Shown here: positions 20,405-31,524 of the stretch, piece after piece
How the letters are laid out: each line of letters starts with the position of its first letter
Position numbering within the stretch: position 1 is the first letter of the stretch
Assembly: GCF_048544455.1 (NCBI RefSeq)
Contig: NC_133538.1
Location: 44,965,969-45,029,968, forward strand
Length of the DNA: 64,000 bases
Source of the DNA: Silene latifolia
Taxonomy: Eukaryota; Streptophyta; Magnoliopsida; Caryophyllales; Caryophyllaceae
Direction of reading: 5' to 3'
Notes under the pieces: model-generated
Database searches by the model: none
Told to the model about the DNA's origin: nothing
Seen by the model: only the letters and a program-made list of their open reading frames with translations
Translations under genes and position numbers: made by a program

Positions 20405-23400
20405 ATGCCGCCCAAAAGAACTCCCGCGCAGATCCAAGCTTCAGAGATGACTCTTGATGAGGTTGCTCGCATGATTGAGCAACAAGAGGCTCTCCTTGAA
20501 GCTCTCAAAAATGTGGGGAAAGGGAACGAGAAGACGATGGATGCAACCCAGCTTAGCATCAATATTGCTCGTTTCCACCCTCCTACATATGACGGGGTAG
20601 GTGAACCAAAGCTGCTCGAGAAGTGGCACCGTGAGATTGAAGCTCTCATGGAAATGGTTAAGTGCCCCGAGGACATGATTGTGGAGCGGGTAGTGTACTA
20701 CCTAAGAGGAGAAGGCTGCGTTTGGTGGCGAATGTCAAGGATGATGCTAGAGCTTACTACCGGGCGGAAGGGGCTATTCAAGAGGTGCGGGTTGAAGAGT
20801 GCTATGAGAGAGCAGTTTGTGCCGGAACATATCCGACACAAGATGAGATCCGACTTTGATTCTTTCACCATGACTGAGGAGATGACATTCACTGATTACT
20901 ACCATCGGTTTTTGGAGCTATCTCGTTATGTGGAAGATATGCAGCTCGGGCAAAGAGGTTTGGCTCTCCGTTTTGAGAGGGGTTTATCTGCTAAGATCGT
21001 GAGTCGTATGCCAGCTGGGGTTGCTACTGACCTCAAGGAAGTGTATCTGAGAGCGGGTCAAGCTGAAAGAATGGTGGATCTCTCAAGAGAGATCGAGGAG
21101 AGGACTGCTACAGAAAAGAGAAAGGCTGATGGCGGGAACAACAATCAGCCAACCAACAAGAAAGGGAATTTCAACCATGCTAAGGCTTTTTCTAGTGGAG
21201 CTGGTTTCTCTGGAGGTTCTCGTGGCTGGGGAAAGAATGGGGGTCGGGCTGTAAGTGACAACACCAACCTTACGTGCTTCAACTGTGGTGGGATAGGCCA
21301 CAAAAGGCGGGAATGCACGAGCTACAAGCCCGGCAATGGTTCAGGAGCTCGATCAGGGAATTTTTCTCAGGGGCCGACTCAGAGTTTTGCTAGCAACCGA
21401 CCGGGAGGTTCATGGGGCAACAGGGGTGGACAGGGTAACCAGGGCGGTTACAACCGCGGTGGTGGTGGATCTTATCAGCGCCAGAATAACAGCGTCACCC
21501 AGGATTCGGCAGCTAAGCCAAGTACCTCCAATACTTCAGTTCAGGGTGGAGGACAGAAAAACAGTGGAAAGCTTTTCATGATGGACAAGCAGGAAGCACA
21601 AGATGATGCTCATGTAGTTACCGGTACCTTTCTTGTTCATAATGTACCGTCCTTTGTTTTGTTTGATTCCGGGGCAACGCATTCTTTTGTGTCTAAAAGT
21701 CATGCTGTGTCTATGGGTTTGGGGAAGTTTGAGGTTGTAAAAGATGATGTGTTCATACCTTCATGGGAGTCTGTGTCGTGTCTCAAGTTATATAAGGGTA
21801 TATCCATGGTGATTGGAGGGGTAGACCTACCAGTAGACCTGTTAGAGTTTCCTAAGGATGGGTTTGAGGTGATTGTCGGGATGGATTGGCTAGGTAAGTA
21901 TGATGCCAGGATAGACTGTCGACAAAAGAGAGTGTCTTTAAAGGGTCCCAAGGGTGTTAGGGTGTCCTATAGAGGGTTTGTGGTAAAGCCTAAGTGTAGG
22001 TTTATAGCTGTGATGACCTTAAAGTCATGTTTAAGGAAGAAGTGTCCCTTGATTCTTTGTCATGTGAGAGATCACCGAGTAGAGCCGCCGACAGTTTCTG
22101 AGATATCCGTGGTGAGAGAATTCGAAGATGTCTTTCCTGAGGAAATACCGAGTTTGCCTCCCAAGAGGGATATTGATTTCAGCGTGGAGCTTAAGCCGGG
22201 AACGGGTCCTATATCTAAAGCACCTTACCGTATGGCACCTAAAGAGTTGGCAGAGTTGAAAAACCAGATACATGAGTTGTTAGGCAAAGGTTATATCAGG
22301 CCTAGTGTGTCACCGTGGGGAGCTCCAGTTCTTTTTGTAAAGAAGAAAGATGGGAGTATGAGACTGTGCATTGATTACAGAGAGCTCAATCGGGTCACTG
22401 TGAAGAATAAGTATCCGTTGCCGAGGATTGATGATTTGTTCGATCAGCTAAGTGGAGCAGGTGTGTTCTCCAAGATTGATCTGAGGTCGGGGTATCATCA
22501 CCGAGGATAGCAGATGAGGATATTCCTAAAACAGCATTCCGATCTCGTTATGGTCACTACGAGTACGTGGTGATGCCTTTTGGGTTGACCAATGCGCCAG
22601 CAGCTTTTATGGATTTGATGAACCGGATCTTTACACCGTTTTTAGATAGGTTTGTGGTTGTTTTCATCGACGATATCTTAGTTTATTCTAAGACTAAGGA
22701 AGAGCATGAAGAGCACTTGAGGATAGTTACAGACCTTGAGAGAAAATCACTCTATGCCAAGTTATCCAAGTGTGAGTTGGTTAGAGGAAGTGGCTTTTAA
22801 GGCCATGTTATATCTAAGAAGGGGGTATCTGTGGATCCTAGTAAGATTGAGGCCGTTACCAAGTGGGAATCGCCGAAGAATGTTGCTGAGATTCGGAGTT
22901 TCTTAGGCCTTGCCGGCTACTACAGGAGATTTGTGAAAGATTTCTCTACCATAGCGCGGCCTATGACATCCTTGATGAGGAAGGAAGTTAGATTTGTTTG
23001 GGATGAGAGTTGTGAAACGGCGTTTCAGACCTTAAAGGAACGCTTGACCACAGCTCCTATCCTAGCCTTGCGAGAGGGTTGTGAGAACTTTGAGGTCTAT
23101 ACCGACGCTTCAAAGAATGGTCTTGGTTGTGTCTTGATGCAGGGAGGGAAAGTGATAGCCTATGCTTTGAGGCAGCTGAAGAAATATGAGGAGAACTACC
23201 CTACTCATGATCTGGAGCTGGGTGCAGTTGTGTTCGCTCTTAAGATTTGGAGGCACTACCTTTATGGCGCAACTTTTAAGGTGTTCTCTGATCATAAGAG
23301 TTTAAAGTATATCTACACTCAGAAGGAGCTTAACATGCGACAGAGACGGTGGATGGAGCTGATTGGAGATTATGATATGGAGATCATCTATCACGAGGGT

Positions 23401-25003
23401 AAAGCTAATGTGGTTGCAGATGCATTGAGAAGGAAGAGCGTTCATTCGCTATGTACAGCTATGTCCTTGCTGAAGTTGAGAGATGAGATGTCTAGTTTGG
23501 GGATCTTTATGATTCGAGAGGGTGATACCATCGGGGATTTGACGATCGAGCCCGAGTTGTATGAAAACATCAAAAGTAAGCAAGAGCTTGATCCTAAGAT
23601 CCGGGAGTGGAAGTCAAAGGTAGAGAGTGGAGCGACTTCCGGGTTCTCTATACATCCGGATGGGAGTGTTCGTTTTAATGGGAGATGGTGTGTTCTGACG
23701 ATGCGAGTTAAGGAGAATGATCTTGTCAGAGGCTCATTGCACTCCTTATTCAGTTCACCCGGGTGGTGACAAGCTTTACAGAGACCTTAAGAAGACTTTT
23801 TGGTGGCCGAACATAAAGAGGGATGTAGCTGAGTTTGTGGCTAGATGTTTGACCCGCCAAAGGGTCAAGGGTGAACAAAGGAGACCACAAGGTAAGATTC
23901 GGTCTTTGACGATGCCCGAGTGGAAGTGGGAGTCGATCTCCATGGACTTCATTGTGGGGCTACCTAGGTCACAACAAGGTAACAACATGATTTGGGTGAT
24001 TGTGGATCGGTTAACCAAGTCAGCCCATTTCGTTCCCATGAAGGATACTTGGTCTAAGATGCAGCTGGCGTTGGGTTACAGAAGGCATGTCGTCCGGTTA
24101 CATGGTATCCCGAAAGATATCGTTTCTGATCGTGATGCGAGGTTCATATCAAAATTTTGGCAAGAACTGCAAGAGTTGATGGGTACAACGTTGAAAATGA
24201 GTACAGCTTTTCATCCGGCAACCGATGGTCAGACAGAACGGACCATCAAGACCTTAGAAGATATGCTAAGGGCTTGTGTTATGGACTTTGGGGCGATTGG
24301 GAAGACAGACTTGACTTGATCGAGTTTTCATACAATAATAGTTATCATACAAGCATTGGGATGGCACCTTTTGAAGCTTTGTATGGTCGAAAATGCCGAA
24401 GTCCAGTTTGTTGGGATGATAGTTCCGAGGCAGTGGTTTTAGGGCCACAACTGGTTCAAGATATGGTTGAGCAAATCCAATTGATTCGCCAAAAGATGAG
24501 AGCACTCAGATCGCCGGAAGAGCTACGCCGACTTACACCGCAGGGACATTGAGTTTGCGGTAGGTGACAAGGTTCTTTTGAAAGTGTCACCTATGCGAGG
24601 TGTTATGAGGTTTGGGAAAAAGGGTAAGTTAAGCCAAAAGTTTATAGGTCCTTATGAAATTTTGGACCGTGTTGGCGAGGTAGCCTACAGGTTAGCTTTA
24701 CCACCAGCTTTGGATAGACTGCACAATGTTTTTCACGTATCACAACTCCGGAAGTATGTGAGTGATCCGTCGCATATCCTTGAGATGGAGAACATCGAAC
24801 TTGATGAATCCTTGTCCTATGCCGAGATTCCTAAGGAAATTCTTGATCGCAAGGTTCGTAAGACCCGGAATGGTGAGACGGTCTTACTCAAGGTCCTTTG
24901 GTCTAATCATAATGTGGAGGAAGCCACATGGGAACCTGAGGAAGCTATGCGAGAACGTTTTCCTAATCTTTTTGATCAGGTATGTTTGGTTACGGGGACG
25001 TAA
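20405..25003 (+). pseudogene. Chromovirus gag-pol polyprotein, frame-broken
   Basis: Starts [11 protein letters not shown] at 20405. Domains in order: retrotransposon gag; zinc knuckle [14 protein letters not shown] (~21277); aspartic protease [10 protein letters not shown] (~21660); RT with [10 protein letters not shown] (~22665); RNase H with [10 protein letters not shown] (~23100); integrase with [11 protein letters not shown] and DFIVGLPRS; chromodomain ending ATWEPEEAMRERFPNLF. Breaks: a segment near 20730-20800 out of frame but compensated; frameshift near 22500; TAA stop at 22798; frameshifts near 23740, 24290 and 24530. The integrase zinc finger reads CLTRQRVK where CxxCQ is expected, losing one metal ligand. 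The polyprotein cannot be made as one product. Confidence 0.93.
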
Positions 25004-25230
25004 CCGTTGTCTTTTTTTAGGGGGGGTAGGAGATGGTCGCGATGGTGTTTGTTTTGTTTTTCTTTGTTTGGTTCGAGTCGGGAAATAAGTTTGTGGTAAC
25101 TTGTTGTGGTGCCTGTATATTTCCTTGGAGTTGTCTTATGTAGTTGGTATAATCTTGTGACGTAGTGTTGTGCTTGCTTGTATAGTAGAGTGTGAACTTC
25201 GGGACGAAGTTCTTTTTAAGGGGGGAAGAT
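25004..25230 (+). other. Chromovirus 3' spacer and polypurine tract
   Basis: Non-coding, T/G-rich. It ends 'gacgaagttctttttaaggg' GGGAAGAT, with AAGGGGGGAAGA just before the 3' LTR as the plus-strand primer (25218-25230). Confidence 0.88.
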
Positions 25231-26573
25231 TGTAACACTACGGATTTTCCTTGGTGACTACTCGACCGAGTAGAGCCTACTCGGCCGAGTAGTGCTTTGG
25301 TTGTTTGTTATTTTGGTTCTGCCGAGGAATACTCGGCCGAGTATAGTGAATACTCGACCGAGTATGGACTTACTCGACCGAGTGTCCGGTTTGGCGGAGT
25401 GTTATTTCGACGGTTTGATTAGGGAATGTTTAGGGTATTTTATACAACCGCGTCAGTTTCTAATATCATTTTTAAAAGCTTTATCATTTCTACGTTACCC
25501 TAATCACACCTAAAATCATTCCCTAATCCTTCTCTTAAGCATTTCGTAGCGTCATTGTGTGGGTAATCGTCGTAGTTCTTGCGTATAAGTTCTCGTTGCA
25601 CTGTTGGTAAGTTTTATCTTCGTGATTATTTGTATTTTTGGATTACTGTACATTTATATGAGAAGGGGATTTTGGGAATTGTACAAAGTGTAATCGTGTT
25701 GCATGATCATTGTATAGGAGAAGACTTCGTAGAGGAGCCTTTCTGATTGTTCGTGTTTGCATCTGCTTTGTTGATTGCTAAGGTAGGGTTTCCTACTCGT
25801 TCTTCGTGCTTTGCATGACATGTTGTTGTAATTATCGTTGTCTGTTGATCATCGTAATATGGAGGTTTTTGTGACAATGTTGGTGTGAGGGGATTGAGAT
25901 GACTGCGATGTCATGTGATTGTGATTGTGGTGGAGTCACTTGCGGGAGTGGCTTCACACCCTAGTTCGCCCTCCGTGGATCCCGCCACGGGAGGGGATGT
26001 GCACATTAAGGGACAGGGATCGTTGTCGCTCGTTGAGGAGCTGGACTAGGTGGGATCGGCTGTGGTCACCCACTGGCGGCGAGGATTACCTGTTGCGATG
26101 GGTAATCTGGCAGGGCTACACACTTTGGTGTGTAGTCGGTTACTATGTGAGCTTGGATGATTGGGAATTGGTGATGATCAGACGATTATTGCATTTGTTT
26201 GTCTTATTAGTTGAGTATACTGACCCCGTTGTTATTTGTGGAATCTGCGGTGATCCATTCGGGGATGGTGAGCAGGCTTGACAGGTATTGCTAGTGAGAG
26301 CTTGGGGATTATCTCGGGAGATTTGCCACCACGAGTCATAGCATCACCGTCTGAGTCTTAGTGGATTTTCCTTTAATGTTAAGACTTTGAAGTTGTATTT
26401 TGTTAAACAGTATTTGGTTTTGGATATTGTAAACTTTACATTTCACAGTACTTTAATAATAGTGCTCAATTCAGACGCTTTTGGTATGTACTAACCTCGG
26501 GCAACCGAGATAGTAACACACTTTCATGGCAGGGTGGTCCTGGTAAGGTACCTTGGTATGAGGGGGTGTTACA
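25231..26573 (+). repeat. Chromovirus 3' LTR
   Basis: Near-identical to 18183-19545. It lacks one ~20-bp TACTCGGCCGAGTA unit present in the 5' copy (around 18315-18335). Confidence 0.95.
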
Positions 26574-28010
26574 CAAAAGTAGATAGCTTGTCTTGAGAAC
26601 TCTGTAGTTTGACCTGTACCGGAATAGACTCCACCTTACTGTCAACACTACCATTCTCACTAAAGCTATCCAAACCCGAATTATCCAGAATATCACCAAG
26701 TGACCCAAGTGACCCAAGTGACCCAAACTGGATGTGCTTCAAAGTATCATTCACATATCCAAGTTGCATATGCCCCAACTTAGACTCGAGAGAGACAGAA
26801 GAATGATTAGCTGATGCTCCAACAGTCAACACAATGCCTTGAAGGACATAAATAGTTCCTTCCTTAACACCCCTCCAAGTAACAGAACAACCCTTACCAA
26901 CGCACAACGATCCACCATCACCTTGAAAAATGTAGCCCTGATCAACTAACATCCCAAGTGATACAAGATTTCTCTTCAAACGTGGAACATGCCTAACACC
27001 TTGTAGGAAAATAACAACACCATCAAATGTCCTAACCTGAACAGTCCCAACTCCAAGCACCTCACAAATAGACCCGTCACCCATGGCAACATTAACCCCA
27101 TGTGAAGCTTCATAAGAAGTAAACCATTCTCTAAAAGGACACATATGATAAACGCATCCCGTATCCAAAATCCAACTATCCGAAGAACGTGGAACAACAT
27201 CAACAACGAGAGCATAATCTTCCTCAGAATCGTATTTAGCAACCTTTTGTGCAACAGCAGAAACACCAGCTTCCTTCAACTTGGGACACTGATTTTTCCA
27301 ATGACCTGGTTCTTTGCAGTAATTGCAGACATTCTTACGAGGACCCTTAGACTTGGCTTTACCCTTACTAGAACCCTCCGAATTCACAACAAGCCCTACA
27401 GGACTACTGTCTACAACACCACCTGACGCTACTCGGCGCAAATCCCTAGTGTGAAGCGCTAATCTCACTTCCTCTAGGGTCAAAGAATCTTTACCAATAA
27501 CAAACGACTCCACAAAAGTCTCAAACGAATTTGGCAAAGAAACTAACAAAATCAAGGCAGCATCCTCATCATCTACCTTAACATCTAAATTACGTAAATC
27601 AAGTAAAATAGAGTTAAGACGGTCTAGATGGTCCTTGAGAGACGTACCTTCTTGCATACGAAGACCAAACAAACGCTGCTTAAGAAGCAACTTGTTGGTT
27701 AGAGTCTTTGTCATATACAAAGATTCCAACTTCAACCACAAACCTATAGCAGTTTCTTCATCGGCAACCTCAACCATAACATGATCAGCTAAACATAACA
27801 GAATTAAAGAATGAGCCTTCTCTTCCAATACTACATCTTTTTGTCTTTGCGGTCTTTCTTTGCATCGACGAACTACCCGCTGAATTTGCCTTTGAGATAA
27901 CAGACCAGGCGTCTTCTTTGTCTAAGCAAAGCTCTCATCTTTAACTGCCACAGCCCAAAACTATTTCTCCCAGTGAACTTTTCAACATTCAAAACATTCG
28001 TAGACGACAT
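26569..28010 (-). pseudogene. Copia A gag-protease with GAG-pre-integrase end
   Basis: Minus strand. The probable start is the ATG at 28010-28008 (MSSTNVLNVEKF), in another frame from the long open part (27828 downward), so at least one frameshift lies between. The long part has a UBN2-type gag (LLLKQRLFGLRMQEGTSLKD HL), zinc knuckle CNYCKEPGHWKNQC (~27300), protease SWILDTGCVYHMCP (~27160) and the pre-integrase region VRHVPRLKRNLVSLGML. It then stops with a Gly-Ser-Leu repeat and Ser-rich tail. The final codons run into the chromovirus LTR. Integrase and RT are absent, so it depends on partner elements. Catalytic DTG is kept. Confidence 0.88.
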
Positions 28011-28104
28011 CTTTTCACCTGAAAATCAAGAAACCCAAATAACGCCTAAAAGACAACTAACGCGGAAGCAGATCCCAAATCAGAACCTTAGCTCTGGTGC
28101 CAAT
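28011..28104 (-). other. Copia A primer-site region
   Basis: On the minus strand the sequence just inside the 28105 LTR reads ATTGGCACCAGAGCTAAGG. TGGCACCAGAGC resembles the TGGTATCAGAGC tRNA-Met site with two changes, marking this as the 5' side of Copia A. Confidence 0.7.
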
Positions 28105-28913
28105 TGTTGTAACGGAGGCGTCCCGTTACCCAAACAGTTAATTGACAAGGCGATAAGAACAATAAATAACGAATATAAATAAAGTTGACACAAAGATTTA
28201 CGTGGTTCACCAGTAAAATAACTGGCTACGTCCACCCTGCGAGGAGATCAAATTTCACTAATGTGGAGAAAATAGTACAACAGTAGACCGGTACACACGC
28301 GCTCAATATGAGCCAAAAGTATACCCTATTCTACCAACAAATATAGTAGTCTCAAAGGAACAAAAGAGACTACCCCAATAAGACAAAGGACAAATAATCT
28401 TGAGGCCTACCAAGATCTGAACAAACTCCTCCGATCTTCAAAGACAGACGAACAACAATAATAGAGCCCGGAACAAACTGAGTTTTCTTCTTCAGAAGGA
28501 ACCTCACAAATCGACCCTCTTTATTGTGTGCTCTCAAATCTCTCTCTTAATTTAACCTAGAATAAAACTTGGGTCTTTATATATTTATTCCACCCAAGAT
28601 AAAATATCTAGCTTAATAAAGAAATAAGCTAATAGGAAATAAATATTAATTTCCTAATAGAATACTAATAAGGAAATTAATACGGCTAATCTCCTAAAAC
28701 AAATACAACACCATAAGACAAGAAGCCAACTTGCAAAGTAGTCATGTACGTAGCACACTAGCACCGTAGCAAAGCATGGAATCAATAACCAAGCACAGGA
28801 TACTACACGACCCGCATAACACTTGACAAATTCCCTTTGTCTGTTTCTAGTATCTTTCTTCTTGCCTTAACTTAGTCCGTCTTCGACACAAATTCAAGGC
28901 ACAATTCCTAACA
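28105..28913 (-). repeat. Copia A 5' LTR (element orientation minus)
   Basis: Same 0.81-kb sequence as 16609-17415 with scattered differences (e.g. GACAAGGCG for GATAAGGCG, and CAGTAAAATAACTGG for CAAGAAAATAACG). It ends directly at the second CCTTA duplication. Confidence 0.93.
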
Positions 28914-28918
28914 CCTTA

Positions 28919-29060
28919 GAAGAGCCCGTGGTGCAATTTGGACCTTTTTGTGATGAACACACAAGATGAAATTGATCAAACTATTGAGGATCTTGAAAAT
29001 AGTGTGAATGGATTTGAAAGAGCAAAATTTTGGCAATCTCAAGCCATCATCGACACTTGA
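28919..29060 (+). pseudogene. 3' end of the pirin-like gene beyond the insertion
   Basis: Encodes EEPVVQFGPF, then with a one-base slip MNTQDEIDQTIEDLENSVNG and FERAKFWQSQAIIDT followed by TGA at 29058. This is the C-terminal end of pirin, separated from its upstream half at 16608 by 12.3 kb of inserted DNA. The following bases to 29124 are its 3' untranslated region, where Copia B has inserted. Confidence 0.9.
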
Positions 29061-29124
29061 AAGTTGATGTACTTTGTACAAGATAAAGTGTTCTTTTATT
29101 AATCAAATGCATTATATTTAATTT

Positions 29125-29774
29125 TGTTAGGAAATAGGCTTGATATGGAAATATAAGCCTAGAATTCTAGACAAAGTAGCATATTCGTTTCTTATATTTT
29201 GTTAGTTCTTAATTAATATTGCATATTATTTAGGAATATTTTCCTATTGGAAAAATAGATATGAGATATTAGAAAGTTTATTTATTACCTAATAGAATTA
29301 GGAAGGTATACTCTTTTTTTGGTAAGAAGAATATTTGTACTAACCTATAATTAGGGTTGGCTATGTTGTTCGTAATTGTACCTAAGATTTGTGAGAGAGA
29401 GCCTAGTAGTCATATTTGAGAGTTCTCAAAGTTGTAGTGTTACAAAGAGTTCTTTGTAACTGGCCTATAACTTATATCTTGAATAACTCACTTTTTCAAA
29501 TCTTACACCTTAGATAATTTTCTTTAAAATCTTATACCTAAAATAACATTTTCTTCCAAACTTGATACCAAATCTTAAAAAAATCCATAAATTAATGATT
29601 TTGCCCTGTCAATTCAAGGCTTTTTTTTCAGATTTGGTATTAAGTTTGGAAATAATGTTATTTTAGGTATAATATTTTAAAGAAAGTTATCATATGTATA
29701 AGATTTGAAAAAGTGACTTATTTAAGGTATAAGTTATCAAATTACCATTTTTATTTAATACTTAATACCTCACA
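29125..29774 (+). repeat. Copia B 5' LTR, enlarged by an inserted foldback element
   Basis: Matches 31086-31519 at both ends. The middle is replaced by a ~270-bp inverted-repeat insertion (29469-29738), which removed about 60 bp of LTR around 'ttattgattaatacaataag'. Confidence 0.9.
29469..29738. mobile_element. Foldback MITE inside the Copia B 5' LTR
   Basis: The two halves are near-perfect inverted copies: TAACTTATATCTTGAATAAC ... and ... TTATTTAAGGTATAAGTTA. The internal GATTTGGTATTAAGTTTGGAA mirrors TTCCAAACTTGATACCAAATC. The spacer is about 45 bp. It is absent from the 3' LTR, so it arrived after Copia B. No coding capacity; superfamily unassigned. Confidence 0.82.
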
Positions 29775-29810
29775 AATTGGTATCAGAGCTAGAGTGACGA
29801 TTCCGCTGCG

Positions 29811-30473
29811 ATGGAAAAAATATTAGGTGGTAAGTTTGAGATGCCGTTGTTCAGTGGAAAGAACAACTTCACGTTATGGAAAAGTATGGTGAAAGATATC
29901 CTCATACTGCAAGGGTTACATCATACCCTTGAGGACAAGAAGCCTAAAGATCTGGAAGATTCCAAGTAGAAAAAGATGAAACTACGAGCAGTTTCAACTA
30001 TTCGGTTAGCCCTTGCACCAGAAATCAAGTATAGGGTTCTTGATGAAGACAATCCGAAGAGTTTGTGGACAAAACTAGGGAACATATATAATACGAAGTC
30101 CCTAGCAAATAAATTGTTTTTGAAGAAAGACTTATTTAAGCTCGAGATGGAAGAGAACGACGATTTGCGGGATCATCTTAGCAAGTTTAATGGCCTAATC
30201 ACCCATTTGGCTAGTTTAGATGAGACATACAAGGAGGAAGACAAGGCGATAATGTTGTTGGCATCTCTACCAAATACTAATCATTATAATAACGTGATTA
30301 CTAGTTTGTTAGTGGGAAGGACAATTTTAACCTTGGATGAAACTACCGTTGTTCTATTCGAAGCGGACAAGTTGTCAAAGCAGGGCTTGAGTTCGAGCAC
30401 TTCGGGGGTATGTGGTGCACTAGTAGCTGAAATTAGTGGCAGTAGATATTTTAAAAAAGGGTGGGTGTCGTAA
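29811..30473 (+). pseudogene. Copia B gag
   Basis: ATG at 29811, 21 bases after the primer site, starting MEKILGGKFEMPLFSGKNNF. An in-frame TAG at 29967-29969 interrupts it; the same frame continues to 30473 (KLRAVSTIRLALAPEIKYRV, LEMEENDDLRDHLSKFNGLI, and a UBN2-type gag pattern). The zinc knuckle expected after KQGLSSSTSG is missing; the frame ends in unrelated residues instead. It is probably non-functional unless the amber codon is suppressed. Confidence 0.85.
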
Positions 30474-31085
30474 CTCTAAGGTGAAGTGTCACTATTCAGT
30501 ATGAGTGTCCCCAAGTAGAGGAGGACATAAAATTATTGAAGGAGTCTAAGGAGAAGGGAGTTGCAGCTATGACGGTCCAGTGTGAGGATGGTGATATGCT
30601 CTTGGTACAAGAAAAGTGTGAGGCTAAGGGAGAGTGGATCTTAGATTCTTGATGTTCCTATCATATTTGTACAAAGAAGGACAATTTTTCTTATTATGAG
30701 AAGTGTGAGGGCAAGTTCATAACTTTACCGACTAGAGAAAAGGTGAAGGTTGAAAGGGTTGGAGAGGTCAGAATAAAGCTTCCTTATAATCAAATACTCC
30801 ATCTAGCTGAGGTTAGACATGTGTCTAAGTTAAGCCAGAACTTAATCTCAATAGGGAGATTAAATACGCTTGGGTACAACGTTCATGTAGGGGACAAAAG
30901 GATTATGGTCACTAATGAGTTCTCAGTGGCTATAGTAGGAAGAAGAAACAAGAGAAACCTCTATGAGCTCGAGCATTGTGGAGAGGTTTGCGTTTCAGGG
31001 GAGGCTTTGCTAGGACGAGTTCGTCACGGTGAAGTTGTTCGTCATTAATCAAAGGTGACTAACATATTAAGCCTATGGGGAGGTT
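30474..31085 (+). pseudogene. Copia B protease / GAG-pre-integrase remnant
   Basis: Around 30625 the frame reads GEWILDS, then a TGA where the catalytic Gly of D-S-G is expected, then CSYHICTKKDNFSYYEKCEG. It continues open to 31048 with LPYNQILHLAEVRHVSKLSQ NLISIGRLNTLGY, the usual region between protease and integrase. It ends in a short divergent tail just before the 3' LTR; a purine-rich GGGGAGG precedes TGTTAGG. Integrase and downstream domains are absent. Confidence 0.85.
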
Positions 31086-31519
31086 TGTTAGGAAATAGGC
31101 TTGATATGTAAATATAAGTCTAGAGTCTAGACAAAGTAGGATATTCGTTTCTGATATTTTGTTAGTTCTTAATTAATATTGCATATTATTTAGAAATATG
31201 TTCCTATTGGAAAAATAGAGATAAGATATTAGAAAGTTTATTTGTTTCCTAATAGAATTAGGAAGTTACTCTTTTTTGGTAAGGAGAATATTTTTACTAC
31301 CCTATAAATAAGGTTGGCTAGGTTGCTCATAATTGTACCCAAGAATTGTGAGAGAGAGTCTATTAGTCATATTTGAGAGTTCTCAAAGTTGTAGTGTTAC
31401 AAAGAGTTCTTTGTAAGTGGCCTTATTGATTAATACAATAAGGGTGTGAGAGAGTTCTTCCACTAAATTCTTGTGTGTTTTTCCATACTTTGTTTTTATT
31501 TACCACTTAATACCTCACA
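31086..31519 (+). repeat. Copia B 3' LTR
   Basis: 434 bp, TGTTAGGAAATAGGCTTGAT to TACCTCACA, followed by AATTT. It contains a TATA-like 'ctataaataagg' near 31302. Confidence 0.92.
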
Positions 31520-31524
31520 AATTT

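Larger units (their letters stand above)
18183..26573 (+). mobile_element. Ty3/Gypsy chromovirus (Tekay/Del-like), 8.4 kb, nested in Copia A
   Basis: LTRs 18183-19545 (1363 bp) and 25231-26573 (1343 bp), TGTAACACTACGG...GGGGTGTTACA, flanked by the 5-bp duplication CAAAA (18178-18182 and 26574-26578). It has a tRNA-Met primer site, a long leader, gag-protease-RT-RNaseH-integrase-chromodomain in Ty3 order, and a polypurine tract. The C-terminal chromodomain and LTR style indicate the Tekay/Del branch (known lineage features). By eye the LTRs differ by about a dozen substitutions, a few 1-bp indels and one ~20-bp motif unit, so the insertion is young, yet the coding region is broken in several places. 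Confidence 0.95.
16609..28913 (-). mobile_element. Copia A: gag-only Ty1/Copia LTR element (with nested chromovirus)
   Basis: LTRs at 16609-17415 (807 bp) and 28105-28913 (809 bp), both TGTTGTAACGG...CCTAACA, flanked by the 5-bp target duplication CCTTA (16604-16608 and 28914-28918). The coding strand is minus: gag with a zinc knuckle and protease starts near 28010, and the primer site is next to the 28105 LTR. No integrase, reverse transcriptase or RNase H is present. A Ty3 element is nested at 18183-26573; without it Copia A is about 3.9 kb. LTR copies differ at roughly 1-2 % by eye. It is inserted in pirin exon 5. Confidence 0.93.
14345..29060 (+). pseudogene. Pirin-like cupin gene, disrupted by nested retrotransposons
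   Basis: Exons read at 14345-14464, 14821-14870, 15029-15096, 15644-15810, and 16248-16608 continued at 28919-29060, with GT-AG introns. The translation matches plant pirins: VNDPRPIVRKFQARPQREGV, FPDHPHRGFETVTYML, GGLQWMTAGRGIVHSEMP and NGFERAKFWQSQAIIDT. Pirins are nuclear cupins with one metal ion; the HPH and HSE metal ligands are present. The frame breaks at four points: an extra A after the first codons (14349-14355), one base near 16420, a lost base beside the insertion (GACCC where GAACCC is expected), and an extra T near 28950. A 12.3 kb insertion splits exon 5. The stop is TGA at 29058-29060. Identity is certain; function is lost. Confidence 0.9.
29125..31519 (+). mobile_element. 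Copia B: gag-only Ty1/Copia element
   Basis: LTRs 29125-29774 and 31086-31519 (TGTTAGGAAATAGG...ACCTCACA), flanked by the 5-bp duplication AATTT (29120-29124 and 31520-31524). Primer site TGGTATCAGAGC at 29778-29789. The internal region of only ~1.3 kb has gag and a protease/pre-integrase remnant, with no integrase, RT or RNase H. The 5' LTR is 216 bp longer because of a foldback insertion. It sits in the pirin 3' UTR. Confidence 0.92.
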
